Source: Pempheris klunzingeri
Taxonomy: Eukaryota > Chordata > Actinopteri > Acropomatiformes > Pempheridae
NCBI RefSeq assembly: GCF_042242105.1
Contig: NC_092035.1
Location: forward strand, 11,937,477 to 12,001,476
Direction: 5' to 3'
DNA length: 64,000 nt
This document shows positions 11,993 to 22,675 of this stretch, one piece after another. The notes under the pieces are model-generated. The model was not told the origin of the DNA. It was given only the letters and a program-made list of their open reading frames with translations, and made no database searches. The translations under genes and the position numbers were made by a program. Each line of letters begins with the position of its first letter. Within the stretch, counting starts at the first letter, position 1.

Positions 11993-12465
11993 TTTTCTCT
12001 TCTCTTTTGCAGACAGCAGAGGGCGCTGTCTCTGGACTTCACAACAAAAGTTTTTCATGGTCCTATTCAGTGCTTGCATCCATTACTGACAAGCCTATGC
12101 TGTTCTCTGCTGGACTACACTGACATACAAAGCACATGAAGCTAACATTACACACACTCAACCTCCAACTATGCCAAACGACAAACAGGCCTTTTCAGTC
12201 AGTATCAATGAGAAACTGACACATTTGGTGCCCTTATCAGTCAAACGTTAAACAAAAGTAACCACACTCTCCTCCTTTTTGGGGAACACATTTGTTGTTT
12301 TAACTATATCCTTGTTTTCTCCTACACTCTCAAAATAACAGCCCCAGCCTCCTCACTGTAAAAGGGACCAATTTAGCAACTTTAACAAAAGACCTATTAC
12401 TGAAGAGTGCTGGACCAAACTACAGGTCAGCATCTATAAAAAGCCTCTTTGTGAGGGACACTCTC

Positions 12466-12584
12466 GCTTACGGCCATACCACCCTGAACAAGCCCGATCT
12501 CGTCCGATCTCGGAAGCCAAGCAGGGTCGGGCCTGGTTAGTACTTGGATGGGAGACCGCCTGGGAATACCAGGTGCTGTAAGCT
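12466..12584 (+). rRNA. 5S: 5S rRNA, copy 29 (long unit)
   Basis: Consensus gene; unit 592 bp. Confidence 0.97.
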
Positions 12585-13057
12585 TTTTCTCTTCTCTTTT
12601 GCAGACAGCAGAGGGCGCTGTCTCTGGACTTCACAACAAAAGTTTTTCATGGTCCTATTCAGTGTTTGCATCCATTACTGACAAGCCTATGCTGTTCTCT
12701 GCTGGACTACACTGACATACAAAGCACATGAAGCTAACATTACACACACTCAACCTCCAACTATGCCAAACGACAAACAGGCCTTTTCAGTCAGTATCAA
12801 TGAGAAACTGACACATTTGGTGCCCTTATCAGTCAAACGTTAAACAAAAGTAACCACACTCTCCTCCTTTTTGGGGAACACATTTGTTGTTTTAACTATA
12901 TCCTTGTTTTCTCCTACACTCTCAAAATAACAGCCCCAGCCTCCTCACTATAAAAGGGACCAATTTAGCAACTTTAACAAAAGACCTATTACTGAAGAGT
13001 GCTGGACCAAACTACAGGTCAGCATCTATAAAAAGCCTCTTTGTGAGTGACACTCTC

Positions 13058-13176
13058 GCTTACGGCCATACCACCCTGAACAAGCCCGATCTCGTCCGAT
13101 CTCGGAAGCCAAGCAGGGTCGGGCCTGGTTAGTACTTGGATGGGAGACCGCCTGGGAATACCAGGTGCTGTAAGCT
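13058..13176 (+). rRNA. 5S: 5S rRNA, copy 30 (short unit)
   Basis: Consensus gene; unit 274 bp. Opens the first SSLLL block. Confidence 0.97.
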
Positions 13177-13331
13177 TTTTCTCATCTCTTTTGCAGACAG
13201 CAGAAGGTGCTGCTGCTTCACAGGAGACGGACAAGACGTTTGACCTTTGAACTCCTGTTTTGGTGAAGTTCATTCACTGCTTTTTCTACAGGTCAGCATC
13301 TATAAAAAGCCTCTTTGTGAGTGACACTCTC

Positions 13332-13450
13332 GCTTACGGCCATACCACCCTGAACAAGCCCGATCTCGTCCGATCTCGGAAGCCAAGCAGGGTCGGGCCT
13401 GGTTAGTACTTGGATGGGAGACCGCCTGGGAATACCAGGTGCTGTAAGCT
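13332..13450 (+). rRNA. 5S: 5S rRNA, copy 31 (short unit)
   Basis: Consensus gene; unit 274 bp. Confidence 0.97.
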
Positions 13451-13605
13451 TTTTCTCATCTCTTTTGCAGACAGCAGAAGGTGCTGCTGCTTCACAGGAG
13501 ACGGACAAGACGTTTGACCTTTGAACTCCTGTTTTGGTGAAGTTCATTCACTGCTTTTTCTACAGGTCAGCATCTATAAAAAGCCTCTTTGTAAGTGACA
13601 CTCTC

Positions 13606-13724
13606 GCTTACGGCCATACCACCCTGAACAAGCCCGATCTCGTCTGATCTCGGAAGCCAAGCAGGGTCGGGCCTGGTTAGTACTTGGATGGGAGACCGCC
13701 TGGGAATACCAGGTGCTGTAAGTT
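13606..13724 (+). rRNA. 5S: 5S rRNA, copy 32 (long unit, C40T, altered 3' end)
   Basis: C40T, and the 3' end reads GTAAGTTCTTTC instead of GTAAGCTTTTTC. The last paired base of the terminal stem and the T5 terminator are both changed. Unit 591 bp. Confidence 0.93.
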
Positions 13725-14196
13725 CTTTCTCTTCTCTTTTGCAGACAGCAGAGGGCGCTGTCTCTGGACTTCACAACAAAAGTTTTTCATGGTCCTATTC
13801 AGTGTTTGCATCCATTACTGACAAGCCTATGCTGTTCTCTGCTGGACTACACTGACATACAAAGCACATGAAGCTAACATTACACACACTCAACCTCCAA
13901 CTATGGCAAACGACAAACAGGCCTTTTCAGTCAGTATCAATGAGAAACTGACACATTTGGTGCCCTTATCAGTCAAACGTTAAACAAAAGTAACCACACT
14001 CTCCTCCTTTTTGGGGAACACATTTGTTGTTTTAACTATATCCTTGTTTTCTCCTACACTCTCAAAATAACAGCCCCAGCCTTCTCACTGTAACAGGACC
14101 AATTTAGCAACTTTAACAAAAGACCTATTACTGAAGAGTGCTGGACCAAACTACAGGTCAGCATCTATAAAAAGCCTCTTTGTGAGGGACACTCTC

Positions 14197-14315
14197 GCTT
14201 ACGGCCATACCACCCTGAACAAGCCCGATCTCGTCCGATCTCGGAAGCCAAGCAGGGTCGGGCCTCGTTAGTACTTGGATGGGAGACCGCCTGGGAATAC
14301 CAGGTGCTGTAAGCT
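14197..14315 (+). rRNA. 5S: 5S rRNA, copy 33 (long unit, G70C)
   Basis: G70C at 14266 changes the intermediate promoter element from CCTGGT to CCTCGT. It is shared with copy 38 at exactly 2322 bp. Unit 591 bp. Confidence 0.95.
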
Positions 14316-14787
14316 TTTTCTCTTCTCTTTTGCAGACAGCAGAGGGCGCTGTCTCTGGACTTCACAACAAAAGTTTTTCATGGTCCTATTCAGTGTTTGC
14401 ATCCATTACTGACAAGCCTATGCTGTTCTCTGCTGGACTACACTGACATACAAAGCACATGAAGCTAACATTACACACACTCAACCTCCAACTATGCCAA
14501 ACGACAAACAGGCCTTTTCAGTCAGTATCAATGAGAAACTGACACATTTGGTGCCCTTATCAGTCAAACGTTAAACAAAAGTAACCACACTCTCCTCCTT
14601 TTTGGGGAACACATTTGTTGTTTTAACTATATCCTTGTTTTCTCCTACACTCTCAAAATAACAGCCCTAGCCTTCTCACTGTAACAGGACCAATTTAGCA
14701 ACTTTAACAAAAGACCTATTACTGAAGAGTGCTGGACCAAACTACAGGTCAGCATCTATAAAAAGCCTCTTTGTGAGGGACACTCTC

Positions 14788-14906
14788 GCTTACGGCCATA
14801 CCACCCTGAACAAGCCCGATCTCGTCCGATCTCGGAAGCCAAGCAGGGTCGGGCCTGGTTAGTACTTGGATGGGAGACCGCCTGGGAATACCAGGTGCTG
14901 TAAGCT
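14788..14906 (+). rRNA. 5S: 5S rRNA, copy 34 (long unit)
   Basis: Consensus gene; unit 592 bp. Confidence 0.97.
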
Positions 14907-15379
14907 TTTTCTCTTCTCTTTTGCAGACAGCAGAGGGCGCTGTCTCTGGACTTCACAACAAAAGTTTTTCATGGTCCTATTCAGTGTTTGCATCCATTAC
15001 TGACAAGCCTATGCTGTTCTCTGCTGGACTACACTGACATACAAAGCACATGAAGCTAACATTACACACACTCAACCTCCAACTATGCCAAACGACAAAC
15101 AGGCCTTTTCAGTCAGTATCAATGAGAAACTGACACATTTGGTGCCCTTATCAGTCAAACGTTAAACAAAAGTAACCACACTCTCCTCCTTTTTGGGGAA
15201 CACATTTGTTGTTTTAACTATATCCTTGTTTTCTCCTACACTCTCAAAATAACAGCCCCAGCCTCCTCACTGTAAAAGGGACCAATTTAGCAACTTTAAC
15301 AAAAGACCTATTACTGAAGAGTGCTGGACCAAACTACAGGTCAGCATCTATAAAAAGCCTCTTTGTGAGGGACACTCTC

Positions 15380-15498
15380 GCTTACGGCCATACCACCCTG
15401 AACAAGCCCGATCTCGTCCGATCTCGGAAGCCAAGCAGGGTCGGGCCTGGTTAGTACTTGGATGGGAGACCGCCTGGGAATACCAGGTGCTGTAAGCT
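15380..15498 (+). rRNA. 5S: 5S rRNA, copy 35 (short unit)
   Basis: Consensus gene; unit 274 bp. Opens the second SSLLL block. Confidence 0.97.
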
Positions 15499-15653
15499 TT
15501 TTCTCATCTCTTTTGCAGACAGCAGAAGGTGCTGCTGCTTCACAGGAGACGGACAAGACGTTTGACCTTTGAACTCCTGTTTTGGTGAAGTTCATTCACT
15601 GCTTTTTCTACAGGTCAGCATCTATAAAAAGCCTCTTTGTGAGTGACACTCTC

Positions 15654-15772
15654 GCTTACGGCCATACCACCCTGAACAAGCCCGATCTCGTCCGATCTCG
15701 GAAGCCAAGCAGGGTCGGGCCTGGTTAGTACTTGGATGGGAGACCGCCTGGGAATACCAGGTGCTGTAAGCT
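15654..15772 (+). rRNA. 5S: 5S rRNA, copy 36 (short unit)
   Basis: Consensus gene; unit 274 bp. Confidence 0.97.
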
Positions 15773-15927
15773 TTTTCTCATCTCTTTTGCAGACAGCAGA
15801 AGGTGCTGCTGCTTCACAGGAGACGGACAAGACGTTTGACCTTTGAACTCCTGTTTTGGTGAAGTTCATTCACTGCTTTTTCTACAGGTCAGCATCTATA
15901 AAAAGCCTCTTTGTAAGTGACACTCTC

Positions 15928-16046
15928 GCTTACGGCCATACCACCCTGAACAAGCCCGATCTCGTCTGATCTCGGAAGCCAAGCAGGGTCGGGCCTGGTT
16001 AGTACTTGGATGGGAGACCGCCTGGGAATACCAGGTGCTGTAAGCT
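15928..16046 (+). rRNA. 5S: 5S rRNA, copy 37 (long unit, C40T)
   Basis: C40T variant; unit 591 bp. It has a normal T5 end, unlike its block partner at 13606. Confidence 0.97.
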
Positions 16047-16518
16047 TTTTCTCTTCTCTTTTGCAGACAGCAGAGGGCGCTGTCTCTGGACTTCACAACA
16101 AAAGTTTTTCATGGTCCTATTCAGTGTTTGCATCCATTACTGACAAGCCTATGCTGTTCTCTGCTGGACTACACTGACATACAAAGCACATGAAGCTAAC
16201 ATTACACACACTCAACCTCCAACTATGGCAAACGACAAACAGGCCTTTTCAGTCAGTATCAATGAGAAACTGACACATTTGGTGCCCTTATCAGTCAAAC
16301 GTTAAACAAAAGTAACCACACTCTCCTCCTTTTTGGGGAACACATTTGTTGTTTTAACTATATCCTTGTTTTCTCCTACACTCTCAAAATAACAGCCCCA
16401 GCCTTCTCACTGTAACAGGACCAATTTAGCAACTTTAACAAAAGACCTATTACTGAAGAGTGCTGGACCAAACTACAGGTCAGCATCTATAAAAAGCCTC
16501 TTTGTGAGGGACACTCTC

Positions 16519-16637
16519 GCTTACGGCCATACCACCCTGAACAAGCCCGATCTCGTCCGATCTCGGAAGCCAAGCAGGGTCGGGCCTCGTTAGTACTTGG
16601 ATGGGAGACCGCCTGGGAATACCAGGTGCTGTAAGCT
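16519..16637 (+). rRNA. 5S: 5S rRNA, copy 38 (long unit, G70C)
   Basis: G70C, the partner of copy 33; both also share a spacer change (agccctagcc). Unit 591 bp. Confidence 0.95.
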
Positions 16638-17109
16638 TTTTCTCTTCTCTTTTGCAGACAGCAGAGGGCGCTGTCTCTGGACTTCACAACAAAAGTTTTT
16701 CATGGTCCTATTCAGTGTTTGCATCCATTACTGACAAGCCTATGCTGTTCTCTGCTGGACTACACTGACATACAAAGCACATGAAGCTAACATTACACAC
16801 ACTCAACCTCCAACTATGCCAAACGACAAACAGGCCTTTTCAGTCAGTATCAATGAGAAACTGACACATTTGGTGCCCTTATCAGTCAAACGTTAAACAA
16901 AAGTAACCACACTCTCCTCCTTTTTGGGGAACACATTTGTTGTTTTAACTATATCCTTGTTTTCTCCTACACTCTCAAAATAACAGCCCTAGCCTTCTCA
17001 CTGTAACAGGACCAATTTAGCAACTTTAACAAAAGACCTATTACTGAAGAGTGCTGGACCAAACTACAGGTCAGCATCTATAAAAAGCCTCTTTGTGAGG
17101 GACACTCTC

Positions 17110-17228
17110 GCTTACGGCCATACCACCCTGAACAAGCCCGATCTCGTCCGATCTCGGAAGCCAAGCAGGGTCGGGCCTGGTTAGTACTTGGATGGGAGAC
17201 CGCCTGGGAATACCAGGTGCTGTAAGCT
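17110..17228 (+). rRNA. 5S: 5S rRNA, copy 39 (long unit)
   Basis: Consensus gene; unit 592 bp. Confidence 0.97.
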
Positions 17229-17701
17229 TTTTCTCTTCTCTTTTGCAGACAGCAGAGGGCGCTGTCTCTGGACTTCACAACAAAAGTTTTTCATGGTCCT
17301 ATTCAGTGTTTGCATCCATTACTGACAAGCCTATGCTGTTCTCTGCTGGACTACACTGACATACAAAGCACATGAAGCTAACATTACACACACTCAACCT
17401 CCAACTATGCCAAACGACAAACAGGCCTTTTCAGTCAGTATCAATGAGAAACTGACACATTTGGTGCCCTTATCAGTCAAACGTTAAACAAAAGTAACCA
17501 CACTCTCCTCCTTTTTGGGGAACACATTTGTTGTTTTAACTATATCCTTGTTTTCTCCTACACTCTCAAAATAACAGCCCCAGCCTCCTCACTGTAAAAG
17601 GGACCAATTTAGCAACTTTAACAAAAGACCTATTACTGAAGAGTGCTGGACCAAACTACAGGTCAGCATCTATAAAAAGCCTCTTTGTGAGGGACACTCT
17701 C

Positions 17702-17820
17702 GCTTACGGCCATACCACCCTGAACAAGCCCGATCTCGTCCGATCTCGGAAGCCAAGCAGGGTCGGGCCTGGTTAGTACTTGGATGGGAGACCGCCTGGG
17801 AATACCAGGTGCTGTAAGCT
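17702..17820 (+). rRNA. 5S: 5S rRNA, copy 40 (short unit)
   Basis: Consensus gene; unit 274 bp. Opens the third SSLLL block. Confidence 0.97.
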
Positions 17821-17975
17821 TTTTCTCATCTCTTTTGCAGACAGCAGAAGGTGCTGCTGCTTCACAGGAGACGGACAAGACGTTTGACCTTTGAACTCCT
17901 GTTTTGGTGAAGTTCATTCACTGCTTTTTCTACAGGTCAGCATCTATAAAAAGCCTCTTTGTGAGTGACACTCTC

Positions 17976-18094
17976 GCTTACGGCCATACCACCCTGAACA
18001 AGCCCGATCTCGTCCGATCTCGGAAGCCAAGCAGGGTCGGGCCTGGTTAGTACTTGGATGGGAGACCGCCTGGGAATACCAGGTGCTGTAAGCT
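17976..18094 (+). rRNA. 5S: 5S rRNA, copy 41 (short unit)
   Basis: Consensus gene; unit 274 bp. Confidence 0.97.
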
Positions 18095-18249
18095 TTTTCT
18101 CATCTCTTTTGCAGACAGCAGAAGGTGCTGCTGCTTCACAGGAGACGGACAAGACGTTTGACCTTTGAACTCCTGTTTTGGTGAAGTTCATTCACTGCTT
18201 TTTCTACAGGTCAGCATCTATAAAAAGCCTCTTTGTAAGTGACACTCTC

Positions 18250-18368
18250 GCTTACGGCCATACCACCCTGAACAAGCCCGATCTCGTCTGATCTCGGAAG
18301 CCAAGCAGGGTCGGGCCTGGTTAGTACTTGGATGGGAGACCGCCTGGGAATACCAGGTGCTGTAAGCT
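18250..18368 (+). rRNA. 5S: 5S rRNA, copy 42 (long unit, C40T)
   Basis: C40T variant; unit 591 bp. Confidence 0.97.
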
Positions 18369-18840
18369 TTTTCTCTTCTCTTTTGCAGACAGCAGAGGGC
18401 GCTGTCTCTGGACTTCACAACAAAAGTTTTTCATGGTCCTATTCAGTGTTTGCATCCATTACTGACAAGCCTATGCTGTTCTCTGCTGGACTACACTGAC
18501 ATACAAAGCACATGAAGCTAACATTACACACACTCAACCTCCAACTATGGCAAACGACAAACAGGCCTTTTCAGTCAGTATCAATGAGAAACTGACACAT
18601 TTGGTGCCCTTATCAGTCAAACGTTAAACAAAAGTAACCACACTCTCCTCCTTTTTGGGGAACACATTTGTTGTTTTAACTATATCCTTGTTTTCTCCTA
18701 CACTCTCAAAATAACAGCCCCAGCCTTCTCACTGTAACAGGACCAATTTAGCAACTTTAACAAAAGACCTATTACTGAAGAGTGCTGGACCAAACTACAG
18801 GTCAGCATCTATAAAAAGCCTCTTTGTGAGGGACACTCTC

Positions 18841-18959
18841 GCTTACGGCCATACCACCCTGAACAAGCCCGATCTCGTCCGATCTCGGAAGCCAAGCAGG
18901 GTCGGGCCTGGTTAGTACTTGGATGGGAGACCGCCTGGGAATACCAGGTGCTGTAAGCT
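18841..18959 (+). rRNA. 5S: 5S rRNA, copy 43 (long unit)
   Basis: Consensus gene. It occupies the block position that carries G70C in the two earlier SSLLL blocks but lacks the change. Unit 591 bp. Confidence 0.97.
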
Positions 18960-19431
18960 TTTTCTCTTCTCTTTTGCAGACAGCAGAGGGCGCTGTCTCT
19001 GGACTTCACAACAAAAGTTTTTCATGGTCCTATTCAGTGTTTGCATCCATTACTGACAAGCCTATGCTGTTCTCTGCTGGACTACACTGACATACAAAGC
19101 ACATGAAGCTAACATTACACACACTCAACCTCCAACTATGCCAAACGACAAACAGGCCTTTTCAGTCAGTATCAATGAGAAACTGACACATTTGGTGCCC
19201 TTATCAGTCAAACGTTAAACAAAAGTAACCACACTCTCCTCCTTTTTGGGGAACACATTTGTTGTTTTAACTATATCCTTGTTTTCTCCTACACTCTCAA
19301 AATAACAGCCCCAGCCTTCTCACTGTAACAGGACCAATTTAGCAACTTTAACAAAAGACCTATTACTGAAGAGTGCTGGACCAAACTACAGGTCAGCATC
19401 TATAAAAAGCCTCTTTGTGAGGGACACTCTC

Positions 19432-19550
19432 GCTTACGGCCATACCACCCTGAACAAGCCCGATCTCGTCCGATCTCGGAAGCCAAGCAGGGTCGGGCCT
19501 GGTTAGTACTTGGATGGGAGACCGCCTGGGAATACCAGGTGCTGTAAGCT
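19432..19550 (+). rRNA. 5S: 5S rRNA, copy 44 (long unit)
   Basis: Consensus gene, the last complete copy; unit 591 bp. Confidence 0.97.
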
Positions 19551-20022
19551 TTTTCTCTTCTCTTTTGCAGACAGCAGAGGGCGCTGTCTCTGGACTTCAC
19601 AACAAAAGTTTTTCATGGTCCTATTCAGTGTTTGCATCCATTACTGACAAGCCTATGCTGTTCTCTGCTGGACTACACTGACATACAAAGCACATGAAGC
19701 TAACATTACACACACTCAACCTCCAACTATGCCAAACGACAAACAGGCCTTTTCAGTCAGTATCAATGAGAAACTGACACATTTGGTGCCCTTATCAGTC
19801 AAACGTTAAACAAAAGTAACCACACTCTCCTCCTTTTTGGGGAACACATTTGTTGTTTTAACTATATCCTTGTTTTCTCCTACACTCTCAAAATAACAGC
19901 CCCAGCCTTCTCACTGTAACAGGACCAATTTAGCAACTTTAACAAAAGACCTATTACTGAAGAGTGCTGGACCAAACTACAGGTCAGCATCTATAAAAAG
20001 CCTCTTTGTGAGTGACACTCTC

Positions 20023-20085
20023 GCTTACGGCCATACCACCCTGAACAAGCCCGATCTCGTCCGATCTCGGAAGCCAAGCAGGGTC
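20023..20085 (+). pseudogene. 5S: Truncated 5S gene at the array edge
   Basis: A normal upstream TATA-like box and the first 63 nt of the gene are present. The sequence then switches to unrelated DNA (acatcgtaag...), losing the end of the promoter (intermediate element and C box) and the 3' half. It marks the right boundary of the array. Confidence 0.93.
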
Positions 20086-21120
20086 ACATCGTAAGAGAGA
20101 CACACAAGAGACATACTGCCTTTGTCACGTTGCAAACTTTTTCTTCTGCATTTTTAAATCTATTAATGGCAATGTCAGTTATAATATTAGTAAGTAAATG
20201 TCTCTAAAAGCTTATGACTGCAGGGAAAATTATTTAACACTGCAGAGTGTGTAAGGTTTTACAATTAAAGGTTTTCAGAAAATCTAGAATTTAATCAAAT
20301 TACATTTGTATGGCTTGAGTGACATAACCAAATGTGTACTTTTTCTGCATGATCTGTTTTGTACAACAGCTTCAAAATTCCCCGTCTTTGTACTTACCTG
20401 TCATGTTGAACCCAAAAAATGAAAAAAAAAAAAATGAAAAAAAATACGGCTCGAGTTTAAAAATACCAGACTCATCTGTAACAGTAATTTAATATTAACA
20501 AAAGAACATAACAGCAGAAATAAGAAATTGCAGAAAATATAAAATGTAGAAAATAAAATATAAAACTGAGTTTTCTTACTCTTGCATTGTAATAGATCCA
20601 CTCCAATCCAGTTTAACAAATATACATAATAAACACGATGTAATTAAAAATGTATTGCTATGGCTATTATTACTGATAATTATAACTAAGATGTGCATCA
20701 GATATTGCCCAGTGCGCCCAGCTAATAAATATTTTAAATTCAAAATTTAATCATTAAGAAAATATTAATCCATTGCTATCAATCTGGCACTGGCCAAGAG
20801 TTTTAACTGAACCTGTATTGAAAGACTGAATAAACATTGTCCTGATAACATCTTTAAACTGATCCCAACAGAGGATGCTGCTAAAAAGCGCTAGTTTTTA
20901 ACCAGTGAATGTGCTTATGAACCCATGTTCACTAGAGACTCGGCTTTATTTTTGGAGCTACGCTTTATAAACACAGATGGCGTTTAACAAACACAATAAA
21001 ACGCTGTATTTAGCTCTCACTTCACGGGGCTCAGTCATGAAAGTCACTATTAAGGCAGAAAAACAGAGACAGGAGATGCACTGCCAAGCTAACGTTAGAT
21101 TAGCAAAGAGATGTGCCGCA
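20086..21120. other. AT-rich sequence, no gene seen
   Basis: Unique AT-rich DNA with an A-rich tract near 20415-20445. No reading frame with convincing composition or splice context was found, and no terminal-repeat structure. Confidence 0.6.
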
Positions 21121-21197
21121 AGCTAGCACAGCAACTTAATGTGAACTTTACTGTAATCAGCTGACACCAAATTTCGAAAAGACAAAAATAACTTTAC

Positions 21198-21350
21198 CTG
21201 CTTTTTGTTCCCATAATCCATACTCATGGTGTTTTTCACTTGTCTTGTCTTGGAAGGTAAGAAAGATGGGAAAATGCGCGTTGTCCTGCCGTCGAAGTTG
21301 TCAAAATGGACACACGCAGACCGCACCGCACCTGCGCCAATCAAGATGGT
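21198..21350 (-). other. Candidate 5' exon of an unidentified leftward gene
   Basis: Reading leftward, a GC-richer stretch leads to an ATG at 21227 in a good context (aacaccATGA), ten codons (MSMDYGNKKQ), and a strong donor (CAG then gtaaag) at 21198/21197. Just upstream the sense strand has CCACCATCTTGATTGG, whose complement contains an AAGATGGTGG block like a YY1 site, common at vertebrate start sites. No following exon is visible between here and the truncated 5S gene. The gene may continue beyond the array, or this may be the remnant of a broken gene. I do not recognise the peptide. Confidence 0.3.
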
Positions 21351-21479
21351 GGAGGGATTAACGGAAATGGAGATTTATTCATCTCGTATGATGTCAAATG
21401 TTTGTAGATCATATCATACCGGGGAGGGTGTTAATCTGCAAATTTTATAGATAAAAAAAACAAAACAAAACACTGAATA

Positions 21480-21860
21480 AAAGAAGTGGACTTCCGGGTC
21501 GGACAAGTGAAGCCAATACGGAAGTACCTTAAACCTGCATTCTTTGTCATGACCAGCAGGTGGCGACTCCGAATGTTCTCACTTGATTTATTACCTCATT
21601 TAACACTGTCCTGATGAGTTTATAGTCTACATCGCTAGTTTATAGTCTTCTTCAATGCAGGATGATGTTCATTTAATAGATTATGGCGTCATTCAGGGCC
21701 AACCAATCACCAATCTTTGTGGAAAGAATATCACTTCAGGTTCCAAAAAACAAGATGGCGACGTCCATGAGCCCAGTGGGTGATGTCAGGGTGGCTACGT
21801 CCTTTACATATATACAGTCAAAGTTCAAACCAACACCAAACTTCAGTATTGATGTCTGTT
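21480..21860. repeat. Dispersed fish repeat with CTCF-like motif
   Basis: The stretch around gaccagcaggtggcgactcc, followed by a TTTATAGTC-rich section and an ACAAGATGGCGAC block, resembles a repeat I recall as frequent in teleost genomes. Family name and exact ends are uncertain. It includes CCAGCAGGTGGCGA at 21553-21566, a 13 of 14 match to the CTCF core. A 60-codon open frame here is treated as repeat-derived. Confidence 0.4.
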
Positions 21861-22414
21861 TTTGAGTGACATTAGCTGCCACACGACCAAGGACATGATC
21901 CCCTCAAAAGAACAAGTAAAGGCAGCGCAGGGTTTGAATTACAAAATCTGAACCTGAAATTATTAGACATGTTCTCAATGAATAAAGAAAAAAAAGGCCC
22001 CATAGTGTTACTTATATCTGAGGTGCTGCAGCTTGTGGTGCTCTGACTGTATCCCATTCATTGACTGTAGTGTGTTGATTTGACATGTATTCATTATTTT
22101 GTCCACCCCATTTATATCACTTAAACTAGGCTAGTTAATAAAAACAGCTGCCTGACACCTTCGCTCTCAATCCTGCTGGTGGACACCCAGAATCAGCTGA
22201 ATGAACATGTGTGAATGTTGTCAATGAAGGGCTAAAGAAAATTGTGGATAAACGTGACTTTATTTTTTCTTTTTTTTTTAATATAACAGTGGAGCATCTT
22301 CAGGTGCTATGTGGTTTAGACCAAAATTCCAAGGATGGATTTAATCAAACAAATGAGGGGGAAAAACAAAGTGAAATCAAACACTGAGTGCATATACAGA
22401 CAAATAACAGACTA
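21861..22414. other. Intergenic, nothing clear
   Basis: No coding signal. It lies beyond the likely 3' end of the leftward IRS-family transcript. Confidence 0.5.
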
Positions 22415-22433
22415 AAAGTGTCAAAGACAGCTT

Positions 22434-22439
22434 TATTTT
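22434..22439 (-). terminator. Polyadenylation signal of IRS-family gene
   Basis: TTTATT on the + strand gives AATAAA on the sense strand, about 240 nt after the stop codon at 22676. Confidence 0.6.
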
Positions 22440-22675
22440 TCTCAAACATATACTGTAGTATTCAGTATTAGACTTTAAAGCCCCAGTTTGTGTCAAAGCA
22501 GGTGCACCAAGTGACAGCAAAAGTCACACTGAAGTATCCAATTGAATTATTCCTTCATGAGTGTAAAGGTTTACTTTTTGTGGCCTGTAACCTCAGCATC
22601 ACCTACTGCTCTAGAATAAATAAGTTGTTCCTGTTGGATGGTTGATGTAAACAAACAGTGAATTATTACCAATAC

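Larger units (their letters stand above)
1..20085 (+). repeat. 5S rDNA tandem array, two unit classes
   Basis: Forty-four complete 119-nt 5S genes and one truncated gene follow each other head to tail. Units are 274 bp (18 short) or 591-592 bp (25 long), plus one 288-bp unit with a spacer deletion. Short and long spacers share about the first 25 bp after the gene and about the last 45 bp before the next gene, and differ in between. Spacers are almost identical within a class, as expected from concerted evolution. Unit order, with S short, L long and d deleted: S L S L S L L S L Ld S L S L L; then SSLLSLL twice (from 6679 and 9869, period about 3190 bp); then SSLLL three times (from 13058, 15380 and 17702, period about 2322 bp). 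The left end continues beyond the window. Confidence 0.98.

Noticed and set aside
257-19600. Repeated 66- and 84-codon open frames on the - strand across the first 20 kb
   Set aside because: They are the antisense of 5S genes plus spacer, repeated because the DNA repeats. There is no start context and no coding constraint.
1-20085. CRISPR-like array appearance
   Set aside because: Repeats are 119-nt 5S genes with long near-identical spacers in a vertebrate; there are no short palindromic repeats or unique spacers.
21683-21865. 60-codon frame starting MASFRANQSP
   Set aside because: Falls within a dispersed fish repeat.
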